From the NCBI GenBank assembly GCA_002291855.1, contig DBAW01000075.1, forward strand, positions 1 through 6,783: a stretch of DNA of 6,783 nt. Reading direction: 5' to 3'. The notes under the pieces were generated by a model. The model worked only from the letters and a program-made list of their open reading frames with translations. It did no database searches and had not been told where the DNA came from. This stretch comes from Sphingomonas sp. UBA1000 (lineage in GTDB: Bacteria; Pseudomonadota; Alphaproteobacteria; Sphingomonadales; Sphingomonadaceae). The position numbers were made by a program, and so were the translations under genes. Shown here in pieces: positions 5,352-6,783 of this stretch (its first letter is position 1; each line of letters begins with the position of its first letter).

Positions 5352-6783
5352 ATGGCGATGTTTCGTTCCCTTGGCCTGTCGGCCAAGATCGGGCTGTTGC
5401 TGATCGGCTTTGGCCTGCTCGCGCTCGGCACGGCGCTGTTCGGTGCGCGCACGGTGGCCGAGGCGAACGCGGGCCATGACTGGCTGGTGCATCACGGCCT
5501 GCCGCCCAGCACCGATCTGGCCCGCGCCAATCGTCGCGCCATCGAGATGGTCTATGTCGGCTATCGCCGCGTGGCCGGGGCGTCGGCGGCTGCCGATGCG
5601 GCGAAGGATCTGGACAAGGCGCATGAGCGCGGGGCGAAGAATCTGGCCGAAGCCGCCGGGGCCGATCCGACACTGGGCGGCCGGGTGGCGGCGCTGACGC
5701 GCGATTATGAGGCCGTGCATGCCGGCGTGGCGCGCGCGCTGCGGCTGGCCGATGCCGGGCAGGCCGATGCCGCGCGGGCCGAGCTGGCCGCTGCCGACAA
5801 GCAGCTCAAGACGTTTGCCGAGACGCTGTCCGACATGATCTATGCCCGGGTCGAGCAGACCGATGCCGAGGCCCGGCGTGTCGGCGATCTGTCGACCGCG
5901 AGCGCGCGCGGGGCGCTGATCGCGGTGATGGTCGTGCTGGCCGTGGCGCTTGGCCTCGCTTTTCTGTTCGTGCGGCGCGACATTGCCGGGCCGCTCGCCC
6001 GGCTGCGCGGCGCGATCGACCGGCTGGCGGCCGGGGATGCCGGTGCTGCCGTCGAGATTGCCGATGCTGGCCGGCAGGACGAGATCGGGGCGATGGCGCG
6101 GGCGCTGGTGGCATTCCGCACCGCGCGCGCCGAACAGGCACGGCTGGCCGCCGCCCGCGAAACCGCGGAACGCGACCAGCAGGCGGTGGTGGCGCTGCTG
6201 TCCGATCATCTCGGCCATGTTGCCGATGGCCGGCTCGACCGGCCGATCGAGCGGCCGCTGCCGACAGGCTATGAGGCGCTGCGTCAGCGTTACAACAGCG
6301 CGCTTGCCGGGCTGAACGCCGCGCTGGGCGGCGCGGCATCGGGCGCACAGGCGATCCGCATCGGCGCGCGCGAGATCAGCGAGGCCGCCGACGACCTTGC
6401 CCGCCGCGCCGAGCGCACCGCCGCCGCCATCGAACAGACCGGGGCCGCCGCCGCCGATATTGACGGGCGGATCAAGGCCACCGCCCGCACCGCCACCGAA
6501 AGCGTCGCTTCCGCCGAACAGGCGATGGCCAGCGTCGAACATGGCCGCGCCTCTGCCGGGGCGGCGATCGGCGCGATGGACCGGGTGTCGGACAGCGCGC
6601 AGGGCATCGACAGTGTGATCGAGGGGCTGGACAAGATCGCCTTTCAGACCCGGGTTCTGGCAATGAATGCCGCGGTCGAGGCGGGCCGGGCGGGCGAGGC
6701 GGGGCGCGGCTTTGCCGTTGTCGCCGATCTGGTGTCCACCCTTGCGATGCGGTCGGAGGAGGAGGCCAAGCGCGCCCGCGAGC
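5352..6783 (+). CDS. Methyl-accepting chemotaxis protein, N-terminal part (runs off the window)
   Basis: This is a transmembrane chemoreceptor that relays periplasmic or membrane signals to a CheA/CheW complex; 477 residues are visible without a stop. The first membrane helix is at about 8-30 and a helical periplasmic region at about 31-185. The second membrane helix is at about 187-207. A HAMP domain follows with its proline at 214 and DEIG at 243-246. A second HAMP-like segment at about 278-322 includes VADGRLDRPIERPLPTGYEALR. The methylation helix carries the E361-Q362 pair. The signalling tip starts at F431 (AFQTRVLAMNAAVEAGRAGE) and continues through GRGFAVVAD. Several usually conserved tip residues differ: R434, L460 and S462. 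In-frame ATGs at 5337, 5352 and 5358 are all possible starts; none has a strong ribosome binding site. ATG 5352 is chosen because GGGAA precedes it at short distance, but this is uncertain. The ligand is unknown. Confidence 0.93.
   Translation, partial: MAMFRSLGLSAKIGLLLIGFGLLALGTALFGARTVAEANAGHDWLVHHGLPPSTDLARANRRAIEMVYVGYRRVAGASAAADAAKDLDKAHERGAKNLAEAAGADPTLGGRVAALTRDYEAVHAGVARALRLADAGQADAARAELAAADKQLKTFAETLSDMIYARVEQTDAEARRVGDLSTASARGALIAVMVVLAVALGLAFLFVRRDIAGPLARLRGAIDRLAAGDAGAAVEIADAGRQDEIGAMARALVAFRTARAEQARLAAARETAERDQQAVVALLSDHLGHVADGRLDRPIERPLPTGYEALRQRYNSALAGLNAALGGAASGAQAIRIGAREISEAADDLARRAERTAAAIEQTGAAAADIDGRIKATARTATESVASAEQAMASVEHGRASAGAAIGAMDRVSDSAQGIDSVIEGLDKIAFQTRVLAMNAAVEAGRAGEAGRGFAVVADLVSTLAMRSEEEAKRARE

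Noticed and set aside
4668..6542. A 624-codon open frame on the minus strand running opposite the chemoreceptor and into the AraC-type gene
   Set aside because: It lies antisense to two convincing genes, has low-complexity Gly/Ala/Arg-rich composition, matches no family I know, and is explained by the scarcity of stop codons in GC-rich DNA.

Overview
The window is GC-rich DNA, densely coded and with very little intergenic space. It looks like an ordinary chromosomal segment of an alphaproteobacterium. A sphingomonad (Sphingomonadaceae) is my best guess, from the codon bias, the split glycine-cleavage P-protein and the style of the chemotaxis receptor. This taxonomic call rests on pattern recognition, not on a search. 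I see no tRNA, rRNA, CRISPR array, insertion sequence, phage gene or transfer signature.

Left part (1-3147, plus strand): the 3' end of gcvPA, then a complete gcvPB overlapping it by four bases. Together they encode the two halves of the PLP-dependent glycine decarboxylase of the glycine cleavage system. Two strong, slightly overlapping GC hairpins follow gcvPB, and the second one contains the likely start codon of the next gene. That gene encodes a small four-helix membrane protein of the ABA4-like (DUF4281) family. It overlaps by four bases a DUF938-type SAM-dependent methyltransferase gene, so these two are probably translationally coupled.

Middle part (3148-5107): a short convergent gap with small GC hairpins separates the plus-strand genes from two minus-strand genes. 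In transcription order these are a membrane-anchored AraC-family regulator (about seven predicted helices, then a C-terminal AraC DNA-binding domain) and, 82 bases later, a CPBP-family intramembrane protease with all three catalytic motifs. Their adjacency suggests, but does not show, a membrane-sensor/regulator pair in which the protease could act on the regulator.

Right part (5108-6783): a divergent intergenic region of about 240 bases, then the 5' end of a methyl-accepting chemotaxis protein gene that runs off the window. The receptor has two membrane segments, a periplasmic domain, one or two HAMP-like units and a signalling tip with several non-canonical residues. The strongest leads are the tandem hairpins, the membrane AraC/CPBP pair and the altered receptor tip. 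None amounts to proof of a new system.
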